Below, piece after piece: positions 18,019 through 26,386 of a stretch of 64,000 nucleotides of DNA. The notes below the pieces were generated by a model that made no database searches, had not been told where the DNA came from, and was given only the letters and a program-made list of their open reading frames with translations. The translations under genes and the position numbers were made by a program. Source of the DNA: Nocardioides kribbensis (lineage in GTDB: Bacteria > Actinomycetota > Actinomycetes > Propionibacteriales > Nocardioidaceae); the NCBI RefSeq assembly GCF_015070375.1, contig NZ_JADCLL010000001.1, forward strand, positions 436,501 through 500,500, written 5' to 3'. Every line of letters begins with the position of its first letter. The first letter of the stretch is position 1.

Positions 18019-18969
18019 ATGACCGCTTCCCCCTGGACCCGTCTCGCCACCGTCGGTGGCACCCTCGCCCTCGGTGCCTGCGTGCTCGCGGGCTGCGGCG
18101 CCGACGACGACACCGCCGGCGACCCGACGGCCTCCGACAGCGCCACCGCCTCCACGACCCCCTCGGAGTCGCCCAGCGGCAGCGAGGAGCCCACCACCTC
18201 CCCCAGCGCCAGCGCCCCGACCGCCAGCGCCTCCGAGGAGCCGAGCCAGGACCCCGGCTCGGAGACGGTGCCGACCTACTTCGTGGCCGACGCCCCGCAG
18301 GGCCCGCGGCTGTTCCGCGAGTTCCACCAGGTCTCCGGCGACCCGCTCCAGGCCGCCGCCGACCTCGTCACCACCGGCGAGGCCACCGACCCCGACTACC
18401 GCTCGCTCGTGCCCGCCGGCACCTTCTCCTCCGTCTCCTACGACGGCGACGCCTTCGTGGTCTCCCTGCCCGACGCCTCGTGGGCCGAGCGCGGCGGCCT
18501 GTCGGCGCGCGAGGCCCGCCTCGCGGTGCAGCAGGTGGTCTACACGCTGCAGGGGGTGCAGCAGGAGCGGGCGCCGCTGCGCGCGGAGCTCGACGGCGAG
18601 CCCTCCACGCTCTTCGGGGTCGACACCTCCGCGGGCGTCAAGCAGGCCCCGCAGCTCTCGGTGCTGGGCCTGGTCAACGTCACGGCGCCCGAGCAGGGCG
18701 CGACCCTGTCGGGCACGGTCACGGCCTCGGGCCTGGCCAGCTCCTTCGAGGCGACCGTGCCGTGGGAGGTGCGCGACGCCTCCGGCGAGGTCGTGCTCGA
18801 CGGGTTCGCCACCGCCGACGGCTTCATGGGCCGGCTCTTCCCGTGGACGACCGAGGTCGACCTGTCCTCGCTGGAGCCCGGCGACTACACCTTCGTCGCG
18901 TCGACCGACGACGCCGGCGGCGAGGGCCCCGGCCCCACCGAGGACTCCAAGGACTTCACCGTCGGCTGA
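18019..18969 (+). CDS. Lipoprotein with GerMN and Gmad2 domains
   Basis: A 316-aa lipoprotein: signal peptide with lipobox VLAGC (about 22-26), a Ser/Thr/Pro/Glu-rich linker (to about 90), a GerMN-type domain (about 95-215: TYFVADAPQG, VVSLPDASW, ARLAVQQVVYTLQGV) and a C-terminal Ig-like Gmad2 domain (about 222-316: VTAPEQGATLSGTVTASGLA). Both domains occur in envelope lipoproteins of Gram-positives. The ATG has GAGG 8 nt upstream. It lies in reverse orientation within the housekeeping block. Confidence 0.82.
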   Translation: MTASPWTRLATVGGTLALGACVLAGCGADDDTAGDPTASDSATASTTPSESPSGSEEPTTSPSASAPTASASEEPSQDPGSETVPTYFVADAPQGPRLFREFHQVSGDPLQAAADLVTTGEATDPDYRSLVPAGTFSSVSYDGDAFVVSLPDASWAERGGLSAREARLAVQQVVYTLQGVQQERAPLRAELDGEPSTLFGVDTSAGVKQAPQLSVLGLVNVTAPEQGATLSGTVTASGLASSFEATVPWEVRDASGEVVLDGFATADGFMGRLFPWTTEVDLSSLEPGDYTFVASTDDAGGEGPGPTEDSKDFTVG

Positions 18970-19061
18970 CCAATCCACCGGCAGCACGACTCCGAAGCAC
19001 CAGGGCAGACGCTCCGGCCTCGTGGCGTGGGGGCCTTTTCCGGGTCCGGACCGTCTGCGGC

Positions 19062-19100
19062 GCTCGACCCCGGCCTCACACATCGAGGCCGGGGTCGAGC
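19062..19100. terminator. 16-bp hairpin between convergent lipoprotein and rsmE
   Basis: A perfect 16-bp stem (19062-19077 with 19085-19100) and a 7-nt loop, midway between two gene ends. Symmetry and position suggest a bidirectional terminator, although there is no U-tract. Nothing else is seen in the 258-nt gap. Confidence 0.7.
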
Positions 19101-19227
19101 CGTCTCCGGAGCCCGCGCCGGGACAGAACCGGGGGAAGTCCGCCCAGGGCGGCGGAGACGACGGGGACGGTACCCCGCCGACAGCGCGAGTACCCAACTT
19201 GACGTCGGCCCCGCGAGGTGGTGGGGC

Positions 19228-19968
19228 TCAGCCCCAGCGAGGCGTGGCCGCCAGCAGTGCCGCGACCGCGGCGAGCCCCGCGGTCGACGTGCGCAGCACC
19301 TCGGCGCCCAGGCGCACCGAGCGGGCGCCGGCCGCGACGAGGGCCGCGACCTCCTCCTCGGTCAGGCCGCCCTCGGGGCCGACGACCACGACGAGGCGCC
19401 CGGCGGCCGGCACGCTCAGCGCCGAGAGCGCCTCGGTGGCCTCCTCGTGCAGCACGACGGCCAGGTCGGCGGCCGCGACCAGGGCGCAGACGTCCTCGGT
19501 GCGCGCGAGCGGGGCGACCTGCGGGTGCCAGGGGCGGCGCGCCTGCTTGGCGGCCTCCCGGGCCGTGGCCCGCCAGCGCGCCAGCGACCGCTCGGCCCGC
19601 TCGCCCTTCCACACCGCGACCGACCGCGCCGCGGCCCAGGGCACCACCTCCGCGACGCCGACCTCGGTCAGCACCTCCACGGCCAGCTCGCCCCGGTCGC
19701 CCTTGGGCAGGGCCTGCACCACCGTGACCGACGGCGCGGGCTCGGGGTGGTCGGCCACCTCCTCCACGACGGCCTCCAGCGACCGCTTGGCCGTGGCCGT
19801 CACGGCGGCCACGACACTGCGTCCGCGGCCGTCGGTCAGCACCAGACGCTCACCGACACGCATCCGGCGTACGGCGACGGCGTGGTGGGCCTCGTCGCCC
19901 TCGAGCGCGACGGGCGCCCCCACCCGGGCGTGGGCGAGGGTCTCGACGAGGTGCACCGGCAGCGTCAC
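19228..19968 (-). CDS. rsmE: 16S rRNA (uracil-1498-N3)-methyltransferase
   Basis: A 246-aa SPOUT-class methyltransferase that modifies U1498 of 16S rRNA with SAM. N-terminal PUA-like domain (HHAVAVRRMRVGERLVL) and C-terminal knot with VVVGPEGGLTEEE (about 194-206) and VRLGAEVLRTSTAGL. It starts 8 nt after the dnaJ stop, in the hrcA-dnaJ operon. Confidence 0.95.
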   Translation of the reverse strand: MTLPVHLVETLAHARVGAPVALEGDEAHHAVAVRRMRVGERLVLTDGRGRSVVAAVTATAKRSLEAVVEEVADHPEPAPSVTVVQALPKGDRGELAVEVLTEVGVAEVVPWAAARSVAVWKGERAERSLARWRATAREAAKQARRPWHPQVAPLARTEDVCALVAAADLAVVLHEEATEALSALSVPAAGRLVVVVGPEGGLTEEEVAALVAAGARSVRLGAEVLRTSTAGLAAVAALLAATPRWG

Positions 19969-19975
19969 GACCGGC

Positions 19976-21157
19976 TCAGTGCGGGTTGAAGGCGTCGCGC
20001 AGGCGGCCGAAGACCGACTTGGTGCCGGGGCGCACCGACCCCGTGGGGGCCTCCTCGCCCCGCAGCGCGGCGAGCTCGCGCAGCAGCTCCTCCTGCCGCG
20101 CGTCGAGGCGACCGGGGGTCTCGACGGCGATGGTGACGACGAGGTCGCCCCGGCCGCCCCGCAGTCCTGGCACGCCGCGGCCGCGCAGCACCTGCTCGGT
20201 GCCCGACTGGGTGCCGGGGCGGACCTCGATCTCGAAGCTGGTCTCCAGCTCGGTGGGCTCGTCAGGGTCGGCCACGACGTCGGCCTCCAGGGTCGGCAGC
20301 GTGATCGTGGTGCCGAGCGCGGCCGCCGTCATCGGCACCGTGACGGTGCACTGGAGGTCGTTGCCGTGGCGGCGGAACGTCGGGTGCTCGGCCACGTGGA
20401 TCTCGACGTAGAGGTCACCGGCGGGGCCGCCGCCCGGCCCGACCTCGCCCTGCTCGGTCAGCTGCACGCGGGTGCCGGTGTCGACGCCCGCAGGGATCTT
20501 GACCGTCAGCGAGCGACGCGAGCGCACCCGGCCGTCGCCGGAGCACTCCCGGCACGGGTCGGGGATGATCGTGCCGAAGCCGCGGCAGGCCGCGCAGGGG
20601 CGCAGCGTGCGGATCTCGCCGAGGAACGACCGCTGCACCTGGGCGACCTCGCCCTGGCCCCGGCAGGTCTCGCACGGCACCGGCTGGCTGCCCGGTGCGG
20701 CGCCGTCGCCGTGGCAGGTCGAGCACAGCACCGCGGTGTCGACCTTGATCTCGCGGGTGACGCCGAAGGCGGCGTCGGCGAGGTCGACCTCGAGGCGGAT
20801 CAGCGCGTCCTGCCCCCGACGAACGCGCGGGCGCGGACCACGGCCCTGGCCACCGCCCTGACCGCCGCCTCCGAAGAACGCGTCCATGATGTCGGTGAAG
20901 GAAAACCCGGCACCCTGCCCGAAGCCGGCCTGCCCGCCCCCACCGAAGGGGTCTGCGCCGCGGTCGTAGGAGGAGCGCTTCTGCGGGTCGGAGAGCACCT
21001 CGTAGGCCATCGAGACCTGCTTGAACTTCTCCTGCGACTCGGGGTCGGGGTTGACGTCGGGGTGCAGCTGGCGCGCCAGTCGGCGGTAGGCCTTCTTGAT
21101 CGCGTCGCCGTCCGCGTCGCGGGCGACCCCGAGGAGGTCGTACAGGTCCTGGCTCAC
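19976..21157 (-). CDS. dnaJ: Chaperone protein DnaJ
   Basis: A 393-aa Hsp40 that stimulates DnaK. J domain at 1-70 with HPD (LHPDVNPD), a Gly/Phe-rich linker (about 72-105), four CxxCxGxG zinc-finger repeats ([32 protein letters not shown]) and two C-terminal substrate domains. No dnaK or grpE is adjacent, so this is the second, hrcA-linked DnaJ type of actinobacteria. The 150-nt gap to hrcA contains a tandem 13-mer (21210-21235) and GC-rich hairpins but no obvious promoter. Confidence 0.96.
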   Translation of the reverse strand: MSQDLYDLLGVARDADGDAIKKAYRRLARQLHPDVNPDPESQEKFKQVSMAYEVLSDPQKRSSYDRGADPFGGGGQAGFGQGAGFSFTDIMDAFFGGGGQGGGQGRGPRPRVRRGQDALIRLEVDLADAAFGVTREIKVDTAVLCSTCHGDGAAPGSQPVPCETCRGQGEVAQVQRSFLGEIRTLRPCAACRGFGTIIPDPCRECSGDGRVRSRRSLTVKIPAGVDTGTRVQLTEQGEVGPGGGPAGDLYVEIHVAEHPTFRRHGNDLQCTVTVPMTAAALGTTITLPTLEADVVADPDEPTELETSFEIEVRPGTQSGTEQVLRGRGVPGLRGGRGDLVVTIAVETPGRLDARQEELLRELAALRGEEAPTGSVRPGTKSVFGRLRDAFNPH

Positions 21158-21307
21158 TGATGGTCCTTCGTCGTCGTCCGGGTGGTGCGTGCTGGTCGTG
21201 CGTCGTGCTCTGGCGTGCTGGTCTGGCGTGCTGGTCTGGTGGGGCGCGGGCGCTCGGGGGCGCCCGGGTGCGGGGCGGGCCCGCGGGCCGGGCCGGTGAG
21301 GGCGTGC

Positions 21308-22339
21308 TCAGGCCTCGTCGAGGATGCGGGAGACGTAGCGGGCGACCGCGCGCACCGCGGCCATCGTGCCCGGGTAGTCCATGCGGGTGGGACCCACGAT
21401 GCCGAGCGTGGCCAGCGACTCCTCGCGGGGGCCGTAGCCGGTGGAGACGACGCTGGTCGAGGACAGCTCCTCGTAGGGGCCCTCGGCGCCGATGCGCACC
21501 GTGACGAGGCCGCCGGTGCCCGACTCCCCCAGCAGCTTGAGCAGCACGACGTGCTCCTCGAGGGCCTCGAGCAGCGGGCGCACGGCCGAGTCGAAGCTGT
21601 CGCCGTACCTCGCGAGGTTCGCTGCGCCGCCGACGGCGACGCGGGCGTCGTTGCGGTGGTCGCTCATCGAGTCCACGAGCACCTCGACCACCTGCACGGT
21701 GGCTGCGCTCGGGCCCCGGCCGTCGGGCTCGCCGGCCTCGCCCAAGGCGCGCAGGGCCACGAGGGCCTCGGCGATGGTGGCGCCGGTGACGGTGCGCAGC
21801 ACCAGCGAGCGCAGCTCGGCCAGCTCCTCGTCGGCGAGCTCCCCCTCGAGCTCGACCACGCGCTGCTCGACGCGCCCAGTGCTGAGGATCAGCACGACGA
21901 GCAGCCGGTGGGCGCCCAGCGAGACCAGCTCGACGTGGCGCACGGTGGAGCGCGACAGCGTGGGGTACTGCACCACGGCCACCTGACGGGTCAGCTGGGA
22001 GAGCAGCCGCACGCTGCGCTGCACGACGTCGTCGAGGTCGACGGCGCCGTCGAGGAAGGTGGAGATGGCCCGCCGCTCGGCGGTGCTCATGGGCTTGACC
22101 GTCGTGAGCCGGTCGACGAAGAGCCGGTAGCCCTTGTCGGTCGGCACGCGGCCGGCGCTGGTGTGGGGCTGCGTGATGTAGCCCTCGTCCTCCAGCACGG
22201 CCATGTCGTTGCGCACGGTGGCCGAGGAGACGCCCAGCCCGTGCCGCTCGACGAGCGCCTTGGAGCCGACGGGCTCGTCGGTGGCGACGTAGTCCTCCAC
22301 GATGGCTCGCAGCACGGCGAGCCTGCGGTCCTCCTGCAT
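21308..22339 (-). CDS. hrcA: Heat-inducible transcription repressor HrcA
   Basis: A 343-aa repressor of class I heat-shock genes that binds CIRCE. N-terminal winged helix with [18 protein letters not shown] (about 44-61) and [12 protein letters not shown], then the GAF-like HrcA domain. The ATG at 22339 has a strong GGAGGAGG 5 nt upstream; upstream in-frame extension would run over the operator and is rejected. It heads hrcA-dnaJ-rsmE and should repress itself. Confidence 0.96.
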   Translation of the reverse strand: MQEDRRLAVLRAIVEDYVATDEPVGSKALVERHGLGVSSATVRNDMAVLEDEGYITQPHTSAGRVPTDKGYRLFVDRLTTVKPMSTAERRAISTFLDGAVDLDDVVQRSVRLLSQLTRQVAVVQYPTLSRSTVRHVELVSLGAHRLLVVLILSTGRVEQRVVELEGELADEELAELRSLVLRTVTGATIAEALVALRALGEAGEPDGRGPSAATVQVVEVLVDSMSDHRNDARVAVGGAANLARYGDSFDSAVRPLLEALEEHVVLLKLLGESGTGGLVTVRIGAEGPYEELSSTSVVSTGYGPREESLATLGIVGPTRMDYPGTMAAVRAVARYVSRILDEA

Positions 22340-22393
22340 CCCGCCTCCTCCCGCCGGCCCGGTCCGGGGCCCCTGGCACCCGGCCGCGCTCGA

Positions 22394-22420
22394 TTGGCAC
22401 TCGATTCCGTGGAGTGCCAA
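22394..22420 (-). promoter_or_regulatory. CIRCE operator of hrcA-dnaJ
   Basis: TTGGCACTC-N9-GAGTGCCAA, a perfect 9-bp inverted repeat; it differs from the classical TTAGCACTC form by one base per arm. It lies 55 nt before the hrcA ATG. A minus-strand TAGAGT (22425-22420) overlapping its edge is a likely -10 box, which would put the start of transcription inside the operator. Confidence 0.93.
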
Positions 22421-22540
22421 CTCTACAAGGTCGGGCCCCTCACGGCAGCCCGGGCGTGGCCCGCGTCGGGCCGCCGGGCGTCCGTGCTCCGGCGCGTGTG
22501 GCGGACCCGACTCGGAGAGCCCCTCCCCCGGAGGACGCGG

Positions 22541-22559
22541 GTAGGTTAGGCTCACCTAA
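22541..22559 (+). promoter_or_regulatory. DtxR/IdeR-type iron box
   Basis: The 19 bases match the DtxR consensus (TTAGGTTAGSCTAACCTAA) at 16-17 positions and contain the symmetric core GTTAGG-CTCA-CCTAAC (22545-22560). TAGGTT and TAGGCT within it could be the -10 box. It lies 55 nt before the HugZ-like gene, which should be repressed when iron is plentiful. Confidence 0.8.
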
Positions 22560-22614
22560 CTACGACCACCCGTCACGGCGTCCGCCCCAGGACCGCCCGC
22601 CGATCGGAGGCAGC

Positions 22615-23340
22615 ATGACCGCCGAGAGCTCGACCCGTCCCCTCCACGACCCCTTCCTGGTCGCGGCCGAGGCGCGCGCGGTGCTGTCGTGCGCCACCGA
22701 CGCCGGTCTGGTCGTCGAGGGCGCCCCCGACGTGCTGCGCGACGACACCCTGGGCATGGCCGAGCGCGACGGCGTGCCGACCTTCACCTGCTCCCCCGAC
22801 GGCGACCTCGCCCTGGCCGCCGCCCGTGGCGCCGGGGCCGTGCTCACCGTCGACAGCGCCCTCGCCGGCCCCGCCGGCGCGCGCCCGCCCTCGGTGACGG
22901 TCTCGGGCCGCCTCGCCCTGGCCGGCCTCGAGGCCTGCCCCTGCTGCGAGGACGAGCGGCAGGTCGTGCGCCTGGTGCCCGAGCAGGTGGCCCTCCAGCT
23001 CACCGGCCCCGACGGCGCCGGCACCTCGCTGGCCGTGCCGGTCGAGGAGTACGCCGCACCCGCCCACGCGCTCAACCGCGGCTACCTGCAGCGCTGCGTG
23101 GAGCACGCGGGCCGCTGCCACCCCGAGGAGCTGCGCGCCTCGGTCGCCCTCGCCGCCGGGGTGCCCGTCGAGCGCCTCATCGCCGCCGAGCTGGCCGACC
23201 TCACCGCCGGCGGGGTCGACGTGCGCTGGATCGACGACGCCGGCGCCCACGTCACCCGCCTGGTCTTCCCCCGCGCCGCGCGCTCGCCCGTGGAGCTGGC
23301 CGCGATGCTGCGGCGCGAGCTCGGCGCCGGCATCTGCTGA
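22615..23340 (+). CDS. HugZ/HutZ-like haem-utilisation protein with DUF2470 domain
   Basis: A 241-aa protein with an N-terminal split-barrel-like region (about 10-140) and a C-terminal DUF2470 domain (about 145-240: HALNRGYLQRCVEHAG, VDVRWIDDAGAHVTRLVF), the HugZ-type arrangement that binds haem and frees its iron. A CPCCEDE motif (about 103-109) is unusual. The ATG has GGAGG 5 nt upstream. The iron box directly upstream supports a role in iron acquisition. Catalysis has not been shown for this branch, so storage or sensing is possible. Confidence 0.75.
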   Translation: MTAESSTRPLHDPFLVAAEARAVLSCATDAGLVVEGAPDVLRDDTLGMAERDGVPTFTCSPDGDLALAAARGAGAVLTVDSALAGPAGARPPSVTVSGRLALAGLEACPCCEDERQVVRLVPEQVALQLTGPDGAGTSLAVPVEEYAAPAHALNRGYLQRCVEHAGRCHPEELRASVALAAGVPVERLIAAELADLTAGGVDVRWIDDAGAHVTRLVFPRAARSPVELAAMLRRELGAGIC

Positions 23341-23406
23341 CCCCGCCGACCCTCGCGCGGTCGGGATCGCCCGGTCGGAGCGGACAGCCGGGGTCCTGAG
23401 CCGCCG

Positions 23407-23850
23407 AACCAGCGCCATTGCGTGGCGGCCACGCCTCGGGGCCCACCGGTCTGCGTGATCCGCGACCACCCCGACGGCCCCACCCTGCTCAACCAGCGCA
23501 ATTGCGGAGGGGGCAGGGCGCAGGGCTCACCGGTTTGCGTGATCCGCGACCACCCCGGCAGCCCCAGCCTGCTCAACCAGCGCAATTGCGCAGCGCTCAC
23601 GCCTCCACGCCCACCGGTTTGCGCGATCCGACACCACCCCGACGGCCCCAGCCTGCTCAACCAGCGCAATTGCGCAGCGCGCACCCCTCGACGCCCACCG
23701 GTTTGCGTCATCCGCGACCACCCCGACGGCCACACCCTGCTCAACCAGCGCCATTGCGCAGCGCGCACGCCTCGGGGCTCGCCGGTCTGCGTGATCGGAG
23801 ACCACCCCGACGGCCCCAGCCTTCTCAACCAGCGCAATTGCGCAGCGCGC
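23407..23850. repeat. Tandem array of 84-bp repeats with GCGCAATTGCGC palindromes
   Basis: Units start at 23407, 23491, 23575, 23659, 23743 and 23827 (last one partial, 24 nt), always 84 bp apart. Each begins AACCAGCGC(A/C)ATTGCG; units 3, 4 and 6 have the 12-bp palindrome GCGCAATTGCGC. A second conserved block, CACCGGTTTGCGTGATC, sits in the middle, followed by a CACCCCGACGGCCCC segment; the part between varies most. Because 84 is a multiple of 3, several frames stay open on both strands, but no credible start, Shine-Dalgarno or protein family supports translation. 84 bp is eight DNA turns, so all palindromes face the same side. Together with 23341-23406 and 23851-23897 this fills the 569-nt gap before the MBL-fold gene. 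Confidence 0.93.
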
Positions 23851-23853
23851 TCC

Positions 23854-23895
23854 GCGCCCCGCACCCCGCGCCCCGCGCCCCGCGCCCCGCGCCCG
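23854..23895. repeat. Six tandem 7-mers (GCGCCCC)
   Basis: GCGCCCC, GCACCCC, three more GCGCCCC, then GCGCCCG, ending 2 nt before the -10 box of the MBL-fold gene. A slippage-prone tract where a -35 box would be. Confidence 0.9.
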
Positions 23896-23897
23896 GC

Positions 23898-23903
23898 TAG
23901 GTT
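23898..23903 (+). promoter_or_regulatory. -10 box, leaderless MBL-fold gene
   Basis: TAGGTT ends 6 nt before the ATG at 23910; no Shine-Dalgarno. Confidence 0.6.
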
Positions 23904-23909
23904 GAGCCG

Positions 23910-24770
23910 ATGGGCTTCGAGGAGATCGCCGACCGCGTCTGGGTCTCACGGCGCGCGTGGTGCGACGTCAACGTCACGGTGGTGCGCGGTGAGCGCGGCC
24001 TGGTGGTGGTCGACACGCACGGGTCGCTGGCCTCGGGCCGCGCGCTGGTCGACGACGTCCGTGCGCTCGGCCGGGGCGAGGTGGTGGCCGTCGTGACCAC
24101 CCACGACCACTACGACCACGCCTTCGGCACCGGGGCGTTCCTCGAGGCCTGGGGCCCCCTGCCCGTGCACGCCCACGAGACGGCCGCCGCACTGCTCACC
24201 GAGGCCGCCCGGCGCGGCACGGGCGACTACCGCGGCGAGCACGCCGAGGAGGTCCACGCGACCGAGGTGGTCGTGCCCGACCACGTGTTCTCCTCCGCCG
24301 CGGTGCTGGACCTGGGCGACCGCGCCCTCGAGCTGGTCCACCCCGGGCGCGGTCACACCGCGGGCGACCTCGTGGTGCGGGTGCCCGACGCCGACGTGCT
24401 GCTGGCCGGCGACCTCGTCGAGGAGGCGCCGCCCGCCGGTGCCGGGGACGGCGCGGTGCCGGCGTACGGCGCCGACTCGTTCCCGCTCGAGTGGCCCTGG
24501 AGCCTCGACGTCGTGCTGTCGCTGACCACCGCTCGCTCGGTGGTCGTGCCCGGCCACGGGTCGCCGGTCGACCGCGACTTCGTCGAGGTCCAGCGCAACG
24601 AGATCGGGCTGGTGGCCACCGAGATCCGCGACCTGGTGGCCCGCGGCGTGCCCGAGGCCGAGGCCCTGGCCACGGGGTCGTGGCCCTACCCCGCCGCGAC
24701 CCTCGCCGACGCGGTCGCCCGCGGCTACTCCCAGCTGCCGCGCACCCCGCGCCGGCTCCCCCTCGTCTGA
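23910..24770 (+). CDS. Metallo-beta-lactamase-fold hydrolase
   Basis: A 286-aa MBL-fold protein with the zinc motif THDHYDHAFG (HxHxDH, about 69-76), GRGHTAGDLVV (third His), LLAGDLVEE (bridging Asp) and VVPGHGSPVD (last His). All metal ligands appear present. It belongs to the broad glyoxalase II-like hydrolases; substrate unknown, and it is not evidence for drug resistance. Confidence 0.85.
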   Translation: MGFEEIADRVWVSRRAWCDVNVTVVRGERGLVVVDTHGSLASGRALVDDVRALGRGEVVAVVTTHDHYDHAFGTGAFLEAWGPLPVHAHETAAALLTEAARRGTGDYRGEHAEEVHATEVVVPDHVFSSAAVLDLGDRALELVHPGRGHTAGDLVVRVPDADVLLAGDLVEEAPPAGAGDGAVPAYGADSFPLEWPWSLDVVLSLTTARSVVVPGHGSPVDRDFVEVQRNEIGLVATEIRDLVARGVPEAEALATGSWPYPAATLADAVARGYSQLPRTPRRLPLV

Positions 24771-24805
24771 CCCGCTCCCCGGTCCCAACCCGTCACCACC
24801 CCGCC

Positions 24806-24821
24806 GGGCGGTCGACCGCCC
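24806..24821. terminator. 16-bp palindrome after the MBL-fold gene
   Basis: GGGCGGTCGACCGCCC, 36 nt after the stop and 15 nt before the next -10 box. It could be a terminator hairpin or an operator. Confidence 0.4.
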
Positions 24822-24835
24822 GCCCGCCCGCGCAC

Positions 24836-24841
24836 TAGCGT
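24836..24841 (+). promoter_or_regulatory. -10 box, leaderless acidic protein gene
   Basis: TAGCGT ends 6 nt before the ATG at 24848. Confidence 0.55.
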
Positions 24842-24847
24842 CGCCCC

Positions 24848-25045
24848 ATGAGCGAGACCCCCGACGAGCCCACGACCGGCATCTCCGACGACCAGCTGCC
24901 CGAGGACCTCGTGCCCGGCGACGACAACCCCCTCGCGGAGGGCCTGCCCGCCGGCGAGGACGCCGGCGACCTCCTCCACGACGGCAAGCCGGCCGCGGAG
25001 TCCGACGGCGACGACGACGGTGAGGAACCCGACACCCAGCACTGA
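24848..25045 (+). CDS. Small acidic protein, unknown function
   Basis: 65 aa, with Asp and Glu far outnumbering basic residues, no hydrophobic segment and no Cys; likely disordered. The TAGCGT box 6 nt before the ATG argues that it is a real gene. Not recognised. Confidence 0.65.
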   Translation: MSETPDEPTTGISDDQLPEDLVPGDDNPLAEGLPAGEDAGDLLHDGKPAAESDGDDDGEEPDTQH

Positions 25046-25081
25046 CCGGCGCGCCGGGCCGACGCGCGGCGACGGGCGTCC

Positions 25082-25087
25082 TAGCCT
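25082..25087 (+). promoter_or_regulatory. -10 box, leaderless DUF3097 gene
   Basis: TAGCCT ends 6 nt before the ATG at 25094. Confidence 0.55.
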
Positions 25088-25093
25088 GCTGCG

Positions 25094-25939
25094 ATGAGTG
25101 ATCGGTACGGCGGCGACGTGCTCTCCGGCGACTGGCGCGCCCCGAAGCGGGGCCGCGCGGTCGAGGCGCCCGCCGAGCTCGGAGCAGTGGTCGAGGAGGT
25201 CACCACCGACTGGGTCGGCGAGATCGTCGCCGTCGACCGGGACCTGCACACGCTGACGCTGGAGGACCGCCGCAGCAGGCGGCGCACCTTCCCCCTGGGC
25301 CCCGGCTTCCTGCTGGAGGGGCGCCCCGTCATCCTCGTGGCCCCGGCCCGCAAGGGTGCCCCCGCCGCCCCGACGCGCACCGCGTCGGGCTCGGTCGCCG
25401 TGCCGGGGGCGAAGGCGCGTGTCGCGCGGCAGAGCAGGATCTTCGTCGAGGGCCGCCACGACGCGGAGCTGGTGGAGAAGGTCTGGGGCGACGACCTGCG
25501 CATCGAGGGGGTCGTCGTGGAGTTCCTCGGCGGCGTCGACGACCTCGCCGACCACCTGGTCGACTTCAGGCCCGGGCCGCAGCGGCGCGTGGGCGTGCTG
25601 GTCGACCACCTCGTGCCGGGGTCGAAGGAGAGCCGCATCGCCCAGGGCATCGCGCGCTCGGCGGTGGGCAAGCACGTCCTGATCGTCGGCCACCCGTTCA
25701 TCGACGTCTGGCAGGCGGTGAAGCCCGACCGCCTGGGGCTGGCGGCCTGGCCGACGATCCCGCGCTCGGTGGAGTGGAAGAAGGGCGTGTGCCAGCACCT
25801 CGGCTGGCCGCACCGCGACCAGGCCGACATCGCGCGCGCCTGGAAGCACATCCTGGGCAAGGTGGCCTCCTACGACGACCTGGAGCCGGCCCTGCTCGGT
25901 AGGGTCGAGGAGCTGATCGACTTCGTCACGGTCGACTGA
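25094..25939 (+). CDS. DUF3097 family protein
   Basis: A 281-aa protein of an uncharacterised actinobacterial family found near hemW and hrcA. The N-terminal part (1-90) looks like a small beta domain. The rest contains conserved segments RIFVEGRHDAELVEKVWGDDL, GVLVDHLVPGSKESRIA and VLIVGHPFIDVWQAV. The EGxxD and DxL pattern resembles Toprim-type metal sites, so a nucleic-acid role is possible but only inferred. Confidence 0.85.
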   Translation: MSDRYGGDVLSGDWRAPKRGRAVEAPAELGAVVEEVTTDWVGEIVAVDRDLHTLTLEDRRSRRRTFPLGPGFLLEGRPVILVAPARKGAPAAPTRTASGSVAVPGAKARVARQSRIFVEGRHDAELVEKVWGDDLRIEGVVVEFLGGVDDLADHLVDFRPGPQRRVGVLVDHLVPGSKESRIAQGIARSAVGKHVLIVGHPFIDVWQAVKPDRLGLAAWPTIPRSVEWKKGVCQHLGWPHRDQADIARAWKHILGKVASYDDLEPALLGRVEELIDFVTVD

Positions 25940-25963
25940 CCGCGACCGGCACCAGGAGGCCCC

Positions 25964-26386
25964 ATGTCCCAGCCGCCCTTCGGCCAACCGCCCTACGGCC
26001 AGCAGCCCTACGGTCAGACGCCCTACGGTCAGACCCCGGGGCCCGACGGCCTGACCCCCGACGAGCGCACCTGGGGCGGTGCGGCGCACTGGTCGGCCCT
26101 CGTCGCGGCCTTCGTGGCCCTGTCGTTCCTCGGCCCGCTGCTCGTGCTGCTCCTCAAGGGCGGCACCTCGCCCTACGTGCGACAGCAGTCGGTCGAGAGC
26201 CTCAACTTCCAGCTCTCCATCCTCATCTACGGCGTCGTGTCGCTCGTGCTCGCCCTGGCGCTGGTGGGCTTCCTGCTGCTGCCGGTGGTGGGGCTGGTCT
26301 GGCTGGTGTTCACCGTCATCGGCTCGGTGCGCTCGGCGCGCGGCGAGCTCTACCGCTACCCGCTGACCATCCGCATGGTCAGCTGA
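25964..26386 (+). CDS. DUF4870 membrane protein
   Basis: 140 aa: a Pro/Tyr/Gly/Gln-rich N-terminus with repeated PYGQ (1-25), then the DUF4870 domain with about three helices (WSALVAAFVALSFLGPLLVLLL, LSILIYGVVSLVLALALVGFLLL, VGLVWLVFTVIGSVRSA). AGGAGG lies 4 nt before the ATG, unlike the leaderless genes upstream. The last 8 bp overlap the end of hemW. Function unknown. Confidence 0.87.
   Translation: MSQPPFGQPPYGQQPYGQTPYGQTPGPDGLTPDERTWGGAAHWSALVAAFVALSFLGPLLVLLLKGGTSPYVRQQSVESLNFQLSILIYGVVSLVLALALVGFLLLPVVGLVWLVFTVIGSVRSARGELYRYPLTIRMVS

Noticed and set aside
23407..23850. CRISPR array.
   Set aside because: The whole 84 bp is repeated with no unique spacers, the period is too long for repeat-plus-spacer here, and no cas gene is present.
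23082..24096. Two repeat-protein frames (28-residue repeats) on opposite strands over the 84-bp array.
   Set aside because: Since 84 is divisible by three, several frames on both strands remain open. No Shine-Dalgarno or promoter fits, and the frames run into neighbouring genes.
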